A stretch of DNA of 64,000 nucleotides from G020354085 sp964482055 (GCA_964482055.1 CAYZVX010000001.1:68042-132041), one strand, 5' to 3'. Positions 16,896 to 25,963 are shown, numbered from the stretch's first letter. The notes: generated by a model not told the origin, from the sequence alone. Translations and numbers: made by a program.

Positions 16896-17576
16896 TCAGT
16901 TCCAGCCGATGCCGGGACCCCCGTCGAGTGGCGTAAAGTTTACATGCACGTCAAGGCGGCCCTCGAACAGCGCGTCCATGCGCAGCTGGCCGGGGGAATC
17001 CACGGCGTGCAAACGCAGCGGCGGCGGGGCGATCGTGCGCACGCGCAGGGCGTTGGCCGGATAGTCGATGGTGATCTGCACCAGCATCGGGAAATAGCCG
17101 TCGAAGAACCGGCGCATGTAAGGCCCGCCATGCCATTCATATTCGCCGGTCAGCTCGTTGCGGCGCAGTGAGCGATTCTCGCTCAGGATGCACAGCACCG
17201 CATCCTTGCCGACCTCGGTGAGCTGCACCGTCGATCCCTCGATCCAGGCGCGGCCCACATGCTGGGCCTCCAAGATCTGGAGGTTGCGCACGCGGCCGCG
17301 ATGGAACACCACCTGCAGGGCTGGAGTTGGGCCGAGACGGTGATGGCACTGCTTCATGCGGATCCAGCCGGTTTTGAGCGAGTCGTCCGTAATCGCGATG
17401 TGGCTGCTCTGCAGGTGCGGCGGCCGCGCCGGCGCCTCCGGTAGAAAGTGCAGCTCACCCTCGTTGATCTTGTCCGGCGAAAACTCCTCGTCTGCCGCAG
17501 GCAGCATCGGTGCACAACACAAGGCAATCAGGCCGGCCGACAACCTGAGGGCAACGCGCCGACCGGATTTCGGCAT
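16896..17576 (-). CDS. Exported protein of unknown function
   Basis: I do not recognise this 226-residue protein. It starts with a signal peptide (RVALRLSAGLIALCCAPMLPAADE), and the rest looks like a beta-rich soluble domain (QVVFHRGRVRNLQILEAQHV, LVQITIDYPANALRVRTIAPPP). Its ATG is only 5 bases after the stop of the upstream aminotransferase gene, so they are probably cotranscribed. It ends in a region convergent with nothing; about 120 bases separate it from the pseudopilin start. Periplasmic location is inferred from the signal peptide alone. Confidence 0.65.
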   Translation of the reverse strand: MPKSGRRVALRLSAGLIALCCAPMLPAADEEFSPDKINEGELHFLPEAPARPPHLQSSHIAITDDSLKTGWIRMKQCHHRLGPTPALQVVFHRGRVRNLQILEAQHVGRAWIEGSTVQLTEVGKDAVLCILSENRSLRRNELTGEYEWHGGPYMRRFFDGYFPMLVQITIDYPANALRVRTIAPPPLRLHAVDSPGQLRMDALFEGRLDVHVNFTPLDGGPGIGWN

Positions 17577-17581
17577 CGCGA

Positions 17582-18772
17582 TCAGGCCGCCCCTAGGGTC
17601 TGCTCGATGCGATCGAGTGCCTTGTCGAGCGTTTGCATCGAGGTGGCGTAGGACAGCCGTAAGTAGCCCTCGGCCCCGAAGGCCGAGCCCGGTACCAGGG
17701 CGACGCCGGCCGCATTGAGCAGATGCTCGGCGAGGGCAACATCGTTGGCAAGCCCGCTGGTGGTTATCGCGCCGCTGAAATCCGCAAACGCATAGAAGGC
17801 GCCTTGTGCAGGCAAGCAGCGAACCCCGCGAATGCGGTTGAGTCGCGCCACGACATGGTCGTGGCGTTCGCGGAAGGCCTTGAGCATCGGCATGATACAA
17901 GACTGGTCGCCCACGAGCGCCGCCTCGGCCGCCACCTGGGCGATGGAGGTCGGGTTGGAGGTGCTTTGGGACTGGACATTCTTCATCGCCGCGATCAACG
18001 CTTTCGGCCCGGCGCAGTAACCGATGCGCCAGCCGGTCATGGCATAGGCCTTGGACACGCCGTTGAGCACGATGCTGCGCTCCTGCAGGTCCGGGCAGGC
18101 GTTGACAATGTTCGCGAATGGCTCGGCCGCCCACAGGATGTGCTCATACATATCGTCCGTCGCGACCAGCACCTGCGGGTGGCGACGCAGGACCTCGCCG
18201 AGGGCGGCGAGCTCCGCCCGCGTGTAGGCCACACCGGTCGGATTGGACGGGCTGTTGATCACGAACAGCTTGGTCCTGGGCGTGATCGCGCGCTCGAGCT
18301 GCTCGGGTCGAATCTTGAAGCCCTGCTCGATGCCGGCCTTGACGATGACCGGTACGCCGTCGGCGAGCAGAACCATGTCCGGATACGAGACCCAGTAGGG
18401 CGCCGGGATAATGACCTCGTCGCCGGCGTCGAGCAGCGCCTGCGCCAGATTGAAAAAGCTCTGCTTGCCGCCGACCGAAACCAGCACTTGATCCGGGGTG
18501 AATGCGAGCTGGTTCTCGCCCTTGAACTTCTCGACGATCGCCTGCTTGAGCGAGGGAATGCCGTCGACGGCGGTGTACTTGGTAAATCCCTCGTGGATCG
18601 CCCGGATCGCGGCATCCTTGATGTGTTGGGGGGTATCGAAATCGGGCTCGCCCGCCCCCAGACTGATCACGTCTTTGCCTTGCGCCTTGAGCTCTTTGGC
18701 GCGGGCGTCGACGGCGAGGGTGGGCGAGGGTTTGATGCGACCGACACGACTGGCAAGACGGATACTGGCCAC
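17582..18772 (-). CDS. aspC: Aspartate aminotransferase, class I (AspC/AatA type)
   Basis: This PLP enzyme interconverts aspartate and 2-oxoglutarate with oxaloacetate and glutamate. The 396-residue protein has the fold type I signatures: SLGAGEPDFDTPQHI near the N-terminus, NSPSNPTG, and the Schiff-base Lys in NGVSKAYAMTGWRIGY. It resembles the Ib subgroup rather than E. coli AspC. The start is GTG 18772 with GAGGA upstream; the ORF is open farther but without homology. It is divergent from uvrB, as in Pseudomonas. Confidence 0.9.
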   Translation of the reverse strand: MASIRLASRVGRIKPSPTLAVDARAKELKAQGKDVISLGAGEPDFDTPQHIKDAAIRAIHEGFTKYTAVDGIPSLKQAIVEKFKGENQLAFTPDQVLVSVGGKQSFFNLAQALLDAGDEVIIPAPYWVSYPDMVLLADGVPVIVKAGIEQGFKIRPEQLERAITPRTKLFVINSPSNPTGVAYTRAELAALGEVLRRHPQVLVATDDMYEHILWAAEPFANIVNACPDLQERSIVLNGVSKAYAMTGWRIGYCAGPKALIAAMKNVQSQSTSNPTSIAQVAAEAALVGDQSCIMPMLKAFRERHDHVVARLNRIRGVRCLPAQGAFYAFADFSGAITTSGLANDVALAEHLLNAAGVALVPGSAFGAEGYLRLSYATSMQTLDKALDRIEQTLGAA

Positions 18773-18847
18773 GAATTCCTCGCTTTGGACACTGTCAAAC
18801 GGGATCGCGGCTAATATAACCGTCCGCGCCAGCAAAGACGATAGGAC

Positions 18848-20899
18848 ATGACCGCAGCATTTGCATTGACAAGCCCGTTCAAACCCGCCGGCGACCAGCC
18901 CGACGCCATCCGTGCGCTGGTCGCGGGCCTTCAGGCCGGCGAGGCGTTTCAAACCCTGCTCGGCGTTACCGGGTCAGGCAAGACCTTTACGATCGCCAAC
19001 GTCATTGCACAGGTTCAGCGTCCCACACTGGTGCTGGCGCCCAACAAGACGCTCGCCGCCCAGCTGTACTCGGAATTTCGCGACTTCTTCCCGCGCAATG
19101 CGGTCGAGTACTTCGTGTCCTACTACGACTACTACCAGCCGGAGGCGTACGTCCCTGCGAGCGACACCTACATCGAAAAGGACGCCTCCATCAACGAGCA
19201 TATCGAGCAAATGCGGCTGTCGGCGACCAAGGCGTTGCTCGAGCGGCCGGACGTCATCATCGTGGCCACGGTATCCGCCATATACGGCCTGGGCGATCCG
19301 GCCGCGTATCACGGGATGATCCTGCACCTGCGCCAGGGCGCGACGTACGACCAGCGGGCGATTCTACGGCGCCTGACTGAGCTTCAGTACACGCGCAACG
19401 ATCTCGAGCTGCGGCGCGGGACGTTTCGGGTGCACGGCGACGTGATCGATATCTATCCAGCGGAATCCGAGCGCCTGGCGATACGCGTCGAGCTCTTTGG
19501 TGACGAGATCGAATCGATTGCCGAGTTCGATCCGCTCACCGGGGCATTGGAGAACCGCCTGACCCGCACTACGGTGTTTCCGACCAGCCATTACGTCACG
19601 CCGCGCGAGACCATCCTCAACGCCATCGATGAAATCAAGGCGGAGCTGCGCGAACGGCTCGAGGAGCTGCGCGCAACCGGCAAGCTCCTCGAGGCCCAGC
19701 GACTTCAGGAACGCACCCTCTACGACCTGGAAATGATGCGCGAGGTCGGCTACTGCGCCGGTATCGAGAACTACTCGCGCTACCTCTCGGGGCGCAAGCC
19801 CGGCGAGCCGCCACCGACGTTGATCGATTACCTGCCGAAGGACGCGCTCCTGGTGATCGACGAGAGCCATGTCACCATCCCGCAGCTCGGCGGGATGTAC
19901 CGCGGCGATCGCTCGCGCAAGGAGACGCTGGTGCAATACGGCTTCAGGCTGCCGTCGGCGCTCGATAATCGGCCGCTGCGCTTTGATGAATTCGAACGCC
20001 TGATGCCGCAGACGATCTTCGTGTCAGCGACCCCCGGACCGTACGAACGCGAGCGCTGCAAGACCGTCATCGACCAGGTCGTGCGCCCGACGGGTCTGGT
20101 GGATCCCGAGGTTGAGGTGCGCCCCGTCGCCGGCCAGGTCGACGACCTGCTGTCAGAGATTCGCGCACGGGTCGCGGCCAAGGAGCGCGTGCTGGTCACC
20201 ACCCTGACCAAGCGCATGGCCGAGGACTTGACGGAGTACCTGCACGAGCACGGGGTGCGCGTTCGCTACCTTCATTCCGACATCGACACGGTGGAGCGTG
20301 TTGAGATCATCCGCGATCTGCGGGCCGCGGTGTTCGACGTGCTCGTCGGCATCAACCTGTTGCGCGAGGGGCTCGACATCCCGGAAGTGTCGCTGGTCGC
20401 GATACTGGATGCCGACAAGGAAGGATTCCTGCGATCAACGCGCTCCTTGATCCAGACGATTGGCCGCGCCGCCCGCAACGTGCATGGCAAGGTGATTCTG
20501 TACGGCGACACGATAACCGACTCGATGCGGCAGGCCATCGACGAGACCGTGCGCCGCCGGCAGAAGCAGACCGCCTACAACGAGACGCATGGCATCACCC
20601 CCAGGACCGTGAGCAAGGCCGTCAAGGAGATCATCGAAGGTGTGCCGGGGATCAGGACGGGCGCACCGGCACGCGCGCTGGGCGGGGAACGGCTGCGCGC
20701 CGCTGAGGAGGCAGCCCAATACGGCCGTCTTGCGCCCGACGCGCTAAGCAAGCTTCTCGCGAAACTGGAGAAGCGGATGTTCAATCACGCCAAGAACCTC
20801 GAGTTCGAGCAGGCAGCCGCGGTGCGCGATCAGATTAGCGCCATCAAATCCGGTTTGTTCGGGGTCATCGAGGGCGGGGGACGTACGCAGCGGCGCTAG
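18848..20899 (+). CDS. uvrB: Excinuclease ABC subunit B
   Basis: This damage-recognition helicase of nucleotide excision repair loads UvrC onto the lesion. Walker A is GVTGSGKTFT, the beta-hairpin region is YYDYYQPEAYVP, and the helicase motifs DESHVTIPQ and QTIGRAARN are present. The C-terminal UVR domain follows (KRMFNHAKNLEFEQAAAVRD). It is 683 residues. uvrC lies at 53.9 kb in this window; uvrA is not present. Confidence 0.98.
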   Translation: MTAAFALTSPFKPAGDQPDAIRALVAGLQAGEAFQTLLGVTGSGKTFTIANVIAQVQRPTLVLAPNKTLAAQLYSEFRDFFPRNAVEYFVSYYDYYQPEAYVPASDTYIEKDASINEHIEQMRLSATKALLERPDVIIVATVSAIYGLGDPAAYHGMILHLRQGATYDQRAILRRLTELQYTRNDLELRRGTFRVHGDVIDIYPAESERLAIRVELFGDEIESIAEFDPLTGALENRLTRTTVFPTSHYVTPRETILNAIDEIKAELRERLEELRATGKLLEAQRLQERTLYDLEMMREVGYCAGIENYSRYLSGRKPGEPPPTLIDYLPKDALLVIDESHVTIPQLGGMYRGDRSRKETLVQYGFRLPSALDNRPLRFDEFERLMPQTIFVSATPGPYERERCKTVIDQVVRPTGLVDPEVEVRPVAGQVDDLLSEIRARVAAKERVLVTTLTKRMAEDLTEYLHEHGVRVRYLHSDIDTVERVEIIRDLRAAVFDVLVGINLLREGLDIPEVSLVAILDADKEGFLRSTRSLIQTIGRAARNVHGKVILYGDTITDSMRQAIDETVRRRQKQTAYNETHGITPRTVSKAVKEIIEGVPGIRTGAPARALGGERLRAAEEAAQYGRLAPDALSKLLAKLEKRMFNHAKNLEFEQAAAVRDQISAIKSGLFGVIEGGGRTQRR

Positions 20900-20906
20900 C
20901 CTTTCG

Positions 20907-21275
20907 TCACTCAGGGGTGCCGAGGGCGTGCAGTTCCCGGTCGAGCCTGGCGGGATCGCCGAGATTTAGCTCAACGAGCCGGCGCAGATGCGTGATGCTC
21001 TGGAGATCTATGTGTCTGCAATGCAATCCCACACGGCCACCCCCGCAGTGCGCGACCTCGGCGTCCATGTGAATGGTCGCTGCGCCGTCGTCTACCGACA
21101 GGTCGAGACGTAACGGCTCGCCGATCCGAAGCGTCACGCCTGGCGGTTGAGTGACGAGCGCGCCTTTGAGGGAAATGTCGATCAGCTCCGACGGCCAATC
21201 CAGACCCTGTCCGTGCAGCCGGGCACGCGCGACGAAGGGGATGCGGCTGAACCGCCTGTGATCGGAGTGAGGCAT
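20907..21275 (-). CDS. PilZ-domain protein, probable c-di-GMP receptor
   Basis: This 122-residue single-domain protein has both PilZ c-di-GMP-binding motifs: RRFSR (RxxxR) near the N-terminus and DISLKGAL (D/NxSxxG). It likely links cyclic di-GMP to a partner such as pili or envelope functions, but no partner is evident here. ATG 21275 was preferred to a TTG two codons upstream. It converges on uvrB with 7 bases between stops. Confidence 0.85.
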   Translation of the reverse strand: MPHSDHRRFSRIPFVARARLHGQGLDWPSELIDISLKGALVTQPPGVTLRIGEPLRLDLSVDDGAATIHMDAEVAHCGGGRVGLHCRHIDLQSITHLRRLVELNLGDPARLDRELHALGTPE

Positions 21276-21647
21276 GATCAATTAACCTCGGATAGCCTGT
21301 AACCTCGGATAGTCTGACCCGGCGCGCGCTCTAGGGCACAGGGAGGCGTTTCGGTAGGCCTCAATCGAATGGAAGCGCTCCTTCACCGCAGTATAGAGAA
21401 AGGCACCCCACGTAGGAGTCGTAGGAAAGCCGCCCTACTTAAGCACATGCAGATATTCTGATGGCTCAAGTGCGGCGGAGTGACGAAGACCCTCCACCGC
21501 ACTTGCCAGCGTCAAAATTTTGTGGTTGGCGTTGGGTAGCGCCCATGCCTAAGCTGTATCAGCAGCGAAGCTCCAAGGCATCAGGGAATGGGCGGGAGCA
21601 GGAAATCAAGTGGTTAACCAAGCCTGGTGGCTTAGGGAGTTTTGCAA
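21276..21647. other. Intergenic region with a 17-bp tandem repeat
   Basis: 372 bases between the divergent PilZ and PstS-like genes. TAACCTCGGATAGCCTG at 21283-21299 is repeated at 21300-21316 with one mismatch. Read on the minus strand it carries a GAGG that could serve as the PilZ ribosome binding site. AGGGAG at 21634-21639 is the likely RBS of the PstS-like gene. I see no convincing gene or structured RNA in the rest. Confidence 0.6.
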
Positions 21648-22598
21648 ATGAATCGAGCTCTTTTGACCGCGCTGCTCAGTGCGGGTGCGATGCTGTGTGT
21701 GCCTCTGAGCGGTAACGCAGCCGAGAAGAAGGTGACCCTGACGTGGGCCGGGTGCGGCATTTCCAAGAATGCCTTCATGGCCGAGATGGCGGCAGCCTAC
21801 AAGAAGAAGACCGGTGTTGAAATCGACTTCAAGGGCGGCGGCGCAACCAAGGGCATTCGCCAGGTCGCCAACCATGAAGTCAAAATCGGCGGAACCTGCC
21901 GCCATGTGATCGAGGATTCGGAAACGATGACGACGATCGCAGCGGAACGTCGCGTGCAGCTCACGCCAGTGGCGTGGGACGCGCTGGCGGTCATCGTGCA
22001 CAAGGACAATCCGGTCGACAACCTTACACTGCAACAACTGCGCGATCTCTACCTCGGCAAGATCACCAACTGGAAGGAGCTTGGCGGTCGCGATGCTCCC
22101 ATCGAGCTTTATGTCCGTACCGGCAAGATTTCCGGTGTCGGGCGCACATTGCGCGAACTCGTGTTCAATAACTACGAGCAGGAGTTTGTTGCCAAGCACG
22201 TGGTTGAAGAATCGGCCACGCTTGAGAAGGACATGGTGACCAACCCGAACGGCATCGGCGTAACCGGCGTTTCAAGCGCGCGCAAAATCACCAACATCGC
22301 CAAAATCCTCAAGCTGGAAGGCAAGGACCCAAGCTACGAGAACATCAAGAATGGCGACTACATGCTGTACCGGCCGCTCTACATGGTGACCCACATGCAG
22401 GAGCGCGACCCGGAGGTCAAGCGGTTTCTCGAATTCGTCATGGGACCGGATGGCAAGGCCGTAATGCGCAGCGTCGGAACCGTTCCCTACGAGGACGCCG
22501 TACACCTGTGGCTCAAGTATCTCGACCAGCAGAACAAGGCGCTGGCGGCCGGTGTGGCCAACACGGCGGCGCGTGGCTCCAATACCAAGATCCGATAG
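21648..22598 (+). CDS. PstS-like phosphate/anion-binding protein
   Basis: The 316-residue product has a signal peptide (ALLTALLSAGAMLCVPLSGNAA) and a PBP-like fold of the phosphate-binding family. Visible features include DFKGGGATKGIRQVANHEVKIG, VAWDALAVIVHKDNPVDNLT, LRDLYLGKITNWKELGG and NPNGIGVTGVSSARK. It is a solitary gene with no pstCAB, so it may serve a distant transporter, adhesion or signalling. ATG 21648 has AGGGAG upstream. Confidence 0.8.
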   Translation: MNRALLTALLSAGAMLCVPLSGNAAEKKVTLTWAGCGISKNAFMAEMAAAYKKKTGVEIDFKGGGATKGIRQVANHEVKIGGTCRHVIEDSETMTTIAAERRVQLTPVAWDALAVIVHKDNPVDNLTLQQLRDLYLGKITNWKELGGRDAPIELYVRTGKISGVGRTLRELVFNNYEQEFVAKHVVEESATLEKDMVTNPNGIGVTGVSSARKITNIAKILKLEGKDPSYENIKNGDYMLYRPLYMVTHMQERDPEVKRFLEFVMGPDGKAVMRSVGTVPYEDAVHLWLKYLDQQNKALAAGVANTAARGSNTKIR

Positions 22599-22649
22599 CA
22601 AAAACTTGTTGTCGGTCACTGAGTTGTGCTAATTTTCGCGCCGGCTTGC

Positions 22650-22724
22650 AGGCGCGTAGCTCAGTGGTAGAGCACCACCTTGACATGGTGGTGGTCGGTG
22701 GTTCGATCCCACTCGCGCCTACCA
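22650..22724 (+). tRNA. tRNA-Val (GAC)
   Basis: Cloverleaf with acceptor AGGCGCG/CGCGCCT, anticodon loop TTGACAT (anticodon GAC), T arm GGTTCGATCCC, and CCA encoded. Its position just upstream of thrS is the same as in Pseudomonas. Confidence 0.95.
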
Positions 22725-22889
22725 ATACCATCGGACGACTCGACCCGCCTGCGGCAACCCCGGGGCGGGCGCGTTTCAGGTAACAGAGACGTGCGCACTC
22801 GCCGGGGTACTCGCCCTGGCGCAGCGTTTCGCTGACAAGCCCGATTATGCGGCCAATCGTAGCGGTCGCCACTGATAGAGGGTTGTGCC

Positions 22890-24686
22890 ATGCCGGTCAT
22901 CACGCTTCCTGACGGCTCTCGCCGTGAGTATCCCAACCCCCTGACGGTCGCCGAGCTGGCCGCGAGCATCGGCCCCGGCTTGGCGCGNNNNNNNNNNNNN
23001 NNNNNNNNNNNNNNNNNNNNNNNNNNNNNNNNNNNNNNNNNNNNNNNNNNNNNNNNNNNNNNNNNNNNNNNNNNNNNNNNNNNNNNNGAGGCGCGCATGC
23101 ATGAGATCGCCAAGCGCGACCTGAGGATCGAGCGGACAGTGATGCCGCGCGATGAGGCGGTGCGCCTTTTCCGCGATATGGGCGAGGAGTACAAGGCCCG
23201 GATAATTGCCGACATCCCGGTGGATGAGGAAATCTCTCTTTACCGGCAAGGCGACTTCATTGACCTGTGCCGCGGACCTCATGTGCCTTCCACCGGAAAG
23301 CTGAAAGCCTTCAAGCTCATGAAGGTGGCGGGTGCCTACTGGCGTGGCGACTCACGTAACGAGATGCTAGCGCGCATCTACGGGACCGCCTGGCCGACGA
23401 AGGAAGCGCTCGACGCCTACTTGCACAGGTTGGCAGAAGCGGAGAAGCGGGACCACCGCCGCATCGGCCGGCAGCTCGACCTCTTTCACATGCAGGAGGA
23501 GGCGCCCGGGATGGTTTTCTGGCACGAGCGTGGTTGGCGACTCTATCAGACCATTACCCGGTACATGAGCGAGCTTTGGCGCGAGCACGGCTACCAGGAG
23601 ATCCGCACGCCGCAGCTCGTGGACCGCAGCCTGTGGGAGAGATCCGGACACTGGGAGAAGTTTCACGCCGACATGTTCACGACCGAATCGGAGAAGCGCA
23701 CCTTTGCGGTCAAGCCGATGAACTGCCCATGCCACATCCAGGTCTACAACCAGGGCCTCAAGAGCTACCGCGATCTGCCGCTGCGGCTCGCGGAGTTCGG
23801 TTCCTGCCACCGCAACGAGCAGTCCGGCGCCCTGCATGGCCTCATGCGGGTGCGCGGCTTCACCCAGGACGATGCCCACATCTTCTGCACCGAGGACCAG
23901 ATCCAGTCCGAGGTCTCGACGTTCATCGACCTGCTGCACAAGGTCTATGCCGATTTCGGCTTTCAACAGCTTACCTACAGGCTTTCCACCCGGCCGGCCA
24001 ACCGCATCGGCTCGGACGAGGCCTGGGATAAGGCCGAGCACGCACTGGAGCGGGCCCTGAACAGCAAAAACCTGCCCTGGGACCTCCAGCCGGGAGAAGG
24101 CGCCTTTTACGGGCCCAAGATCGAGTTCTCGTTGAAGGACTCGATCGGGCGGGTGTGGCAGTGCGGCACCATCCAAGTGGATTTTTCGATGCCGGGTCGT
24201 CTCGGCGCCAGCTACGTCGCGGAGGACGGCTCGAAGCAGGTGCCTGTAATGCTGCACCGGGCCATCTTTGGCTCGCTCGAGCGCTTCATCGGCATACTGA
24301 TCGAAGAGCATGCTGGTGCGTTCCCGGCCTGGCTGGCCCCGGTCCAGGCGGTGATTCTGACCATCACCGACCACCAGTCGGGCTACGCGCGGGAGCTGGA
24401 AAAGACGTTACGGCGACAAGGCTTACGCGTTGAAGCTGACTTGAGAAACGAGAAAATTGGCTTTAAAATTCGCGAGCATACTCTCCAACGCATACCCTAC
24501 ATGCTGGTTATCGGCAAGAAGGAAGCCGAGGGGGGGACGGTAGCCGTGCGCACGCGCAAGGGCGAGGATTTGGGCAGCATGACGCTCGAAGCTTTCGTCG
24601 AGCTTCTCGCCAGGGATATCGCGAGCCGCGGCATCAATTTTTTGGAGGACCAACAACATCACGATCGAACGAGAACATCGGGTTAA
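22890..24686 (+). CDS. thrS: Threonyl-tRNA synthetase (contains assembly gap)
   Basis: This class II synthetase charges tRNA-Thr. The N-terminal TGS domain starts PVITLPDGSRREYPNPLTVAELAASIGPGLA, then 100 N interrupt the gene. Downstream are the end of the editing domain, the catalytic core (AEFGSCHRNEQSGALHGLMRVRGFTQDDAHIFC) and the anticodon-binding domain (LRNEKIGFKIREHTLQRIPYML). Compared with E. coli ThrS the gap hides about 85-90 residues, more than the 33 that 100 bases would encode, including the editing-site HxxxH region. The frame is kept across the N run only by chance. Its 3' end overlaps infC. Confidence 0.93.
   Translation: MPVITLPDGSRREYPNPLTVAELAASIGPGLAXXXXXXXXXXXXXXXXXXXXXXXXXXXXXXXXXXEARMHEIAKRDLRIERTVMPRDEAVRLFRDMGEEYKARIIADIPVDEEISLYRQGDFIDLCRGPHVPSTGKLKAFKLMKVAGAYWRGDSRNEMLARIYGTAWPTKEALDAYLHRLAEAEKRDHRRIGRQLDLFHMQEEAPGMVFWHERGWRLYQTITRYMSELWREHGYQEIRTPQLVDRSLWERSGHWEKFHADMFTTESEKRTFAVKPMNCPCHIQVYNQGLKSYRDLPLRLAEFGSCHRNEQSGALHGLMRVRGFTQDDAHIFCTEDQIQSEVSTFIDLLHKVYADFGFQQLTYRLSTRPANRIGSDEAWDKAEHALERALNSKNLPWDLQPGEGAFYGPKIEFSLKDSIGRVWQCGTIQVDFSMPGRLGASYVAEDGSKQVPVMLHRAIFGSLERFIGILIEEHAGAFPAWLAPVQAVILTITDHQSGYARELEKTLRRQGLRVEADLRNEKIGFKIREHTLQRIPYMLVIGKKEAEGGTVAVRTRKGEDLGSMTLEAFVELLARDIASRGINFLEDQQHHDRTRTSG
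22988..23087. other. Assembly gap of 100 N
   Basis: A run of exactly 100 N inside thrS, the conventional size for a scaffold gap of unknown length. Confidence 0.99.
24644..24660 (+). promoter_or_regulatory. Ribosome binding site and ATC start of infC
   Basis: GGAGG at 24644-24648 is spaced 9 bases from ATC 24658-24660, which is in the infC frame. It decides the unusual start. Confidence 0.8.
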
Positions 24687-25236
24687 CGGCCGCATCCGGG
24701 CCCCCAGCGTTCGCGTCATTGGCGCGGACGGGCAGCAGTTAGGGATCTTCTCCGTCGCGGAAGCGCTTCGTAAGGCCGAAGAGGCGGGCCTGGATCTGGT
24801 CGAGATCTCACCCAACGCCGAGCCGCCGGTTTGCCGTATCATGAACTACGGCAAGTTTCAGTACGAAGAAGCCAAACGTCGGCACGCGGCGAAGAAAAAG
24901 CAGAAGCAGATCCAGGTCAAGGAAGTGAAGTTTCGCCCGGGCACGGATGTGGGCGACTACCAGGTCAAACTTCGCAACCTCATTCGTTTTCTCGAGGAAG
25001 GCAACAAGGCCAAGGTTACCCTGCGCTTCCGAGGGCGCGAGATGAGCCACCAGGAATTGGGCATAGAAATGCTCAAGCGCATCGAAGCCGATCTCAAGGA
25101 ATACGGCGTGGTCGAGGTGTACCCGAAGCTCGAAGGTCGCCAGATGACTATGGTTGTCGCGCCCAAGGCCGGTGGTGCCAGATCTAAGGCCGAGAAATCG
25201 GAAAAGTCCGCCGCGGCGAAAGAGGCCCAACGCTAG
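24658..25236 (+). CDS. infC: Translation initiation factor IF-3
   Basis: IF-3 keeps ribosomal subunits apart and monitors start-codon selection. The N-domain (VNGRIRAPSVRVIGADGQQLG, AEEAGLDLVEISPNAEPPVCRIMNYGKF) and C-domain (KEVKFRPGTDVGDYQVKLRNLIRFLEEGNKAKVTLRFRGREM) are complete. No ATG, GTG or TTG fits the N-terminus. An ATC at 24658 lies 9 bases after GGAGG (24644-24648) and gives 192 residues, so I place the start there. A rare AUU/AUC start is the known basis of IF-3 autoregulation. It overlaps the end of thrS by 29 bases. Confidence 0.93.
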   Translation: MTIEREHRVNGRIRAPSVRVIGADGQQLGIFSVAEALRKAEEAGLDLVEISPNAEPPVCRIMNYGKFQYEEAKRRHAAKKKQKQIQVKEVKFRPGTDVGDYQVKLRNLIRFLEEGNKAKVTLRFRGREMSHQELGIEMLKRIEADLKEYGVVEVYPKLEGRQMTMVVAPKAGGARSKAEKSEKSAAAKEAQR

Positions 25237-25310
25237 ATTTTCCAATGAACCAGCGACCGAACGGGCGTGCATGTGCCCGCAGGCGCACGACACATCAGGA
25301 GTTAAGAAAC

Positions 25311-25508
25311 ATGCCCAAGCTCAAGACCAACAAGAGCGCCGCTAAGCGCTTCAAGAAAACCGCGACTGGCCGTTTCAAGCGCGGCCATTCGCACCTGCGC
25401 CACATCCTCACCAAGAAGCCCAGGAAGCGTAAGCGCCACCTGCGGGGCACGACAATGGTTCACCAGACGGATACGGGTCGTATCCGTCAGATGATGCCGT
25501 ACGTCTGA
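25311..25508 (+). CDS. rpmI: 50S ribosomal protein L35
   Basis: This 65-residue basic protein is the complete L35 sequence (PKLKTNKSAAKRFKKTATGRFKRGHSHLRHILTKKPRKRKRHLRG). ATG 25311 follows CAGGAG upstream. The longer ORF upstream has no homology. It is part of infC-rpmI-rplT, which in E. coli is repressed by L20. Confidence 0.97.
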   Translation: MPKLKTNKSAAKRFKKTATGRFKRGHSHLRHILTKKPRKRKRHLRGTTMVHQTDTGRIRQMMPYV

Positions 25509-25519
25509 GGAGCTGAACC

Positions 25520-25879
25520 ATGCCACGCGTCAAACGCGGCGTCGTTACCGGTCGACGCCACAAGAAGGTTCTCGCCCAGGCCAAGGGCTATTACGGCGCT
25601 CGTCGCAAGACGATCAAGGCCGCCAAGCAGGCCGTTACCAAGGCTGGACAATACGCTTTCCGGGACCGGCGCGTCCGCAAGCGCGAGTTCCGCGCGCTGT
25701 GGATTCAGCGTATCAATGCCGGTGCGCGGGAATGCGGCCTGTCGTACAGCCGATTCATGGATGGTCTCAAGAAGGCGGCAATCGCCATCGACCGCAAGGT
25801 GCTCGCCGACATTGCGGTGCATGACAAGAAGGCCTTTTCCGTTCTGGCCGACAAAGCCAAGGCGGCGCTTGCCGGTTGA
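25520..25879 (+). CDS. rplT: 50S ribosomal protein L20
   Basis: This 119-residue protein opens with the L20 signature PRVKRGVVTGRRHKKVLAQAKGYYGARRKTIKAAKQAV. It binds 23S rRNA early in large-subunit assembly. It lies 11 bases after rpmI and before a strong terminator. Confidence 0.97.
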   Translation: MPRVKRGVVTGRRHKKVLAQAKGYYGARRKTIKAAKQAVTKAGQYAFRDRRVRKREFRALWIQRINAGARECGLSYSRFMDGLKKAAIAIDRKVLADIAVHDKKAFSVLADKAKAALAG

Positions 25880-25926
25880 GATATCCTGGCGCAGCATGTC
25901 GCGCCAGGCGTTTTAGGGACGCCAGG

Positions 25927-25963
25927 AAGGGAAAGGCCCATTTGGGTCTTTCCCTTATTTTTT
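25927..25963 (+). terminator. Strong terminator/attenuator between rplT and pheS
   Basis: AAGGGAAAG pairs with CTTTCCCTT and an inner GCCCA/TGGGT extends the stem to about 14 bp, followed by ATTTTTT. Upstream, CCTGGCG (25885-25891) can pair with CGCCAGG at either 25902-25908 or 25920-25926. The second site abuts the terminator stem. It may end the ribosomal-protein transcript or regulate entry into pheST. Confidence 0.8.

Noticed and set aside
21461..21715. 84-codon frame before and into the PstS-like gene
   Set aside because: No RBS, no homology, and it overlaps the signal peptide of the real gene in another frame.
22725..22889. tRNA-like thrS operator as in E. coli
   Set aside because: Some GC-rich hairpins can be drawn, but I could not find a tRNA-Thr anticodon-arm mimic next to the start.
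25880..25926. A pheM-like Phe leader peptide before pheS
   Set aside because: The only short frame (MSRQAF) has a single Phe codon.
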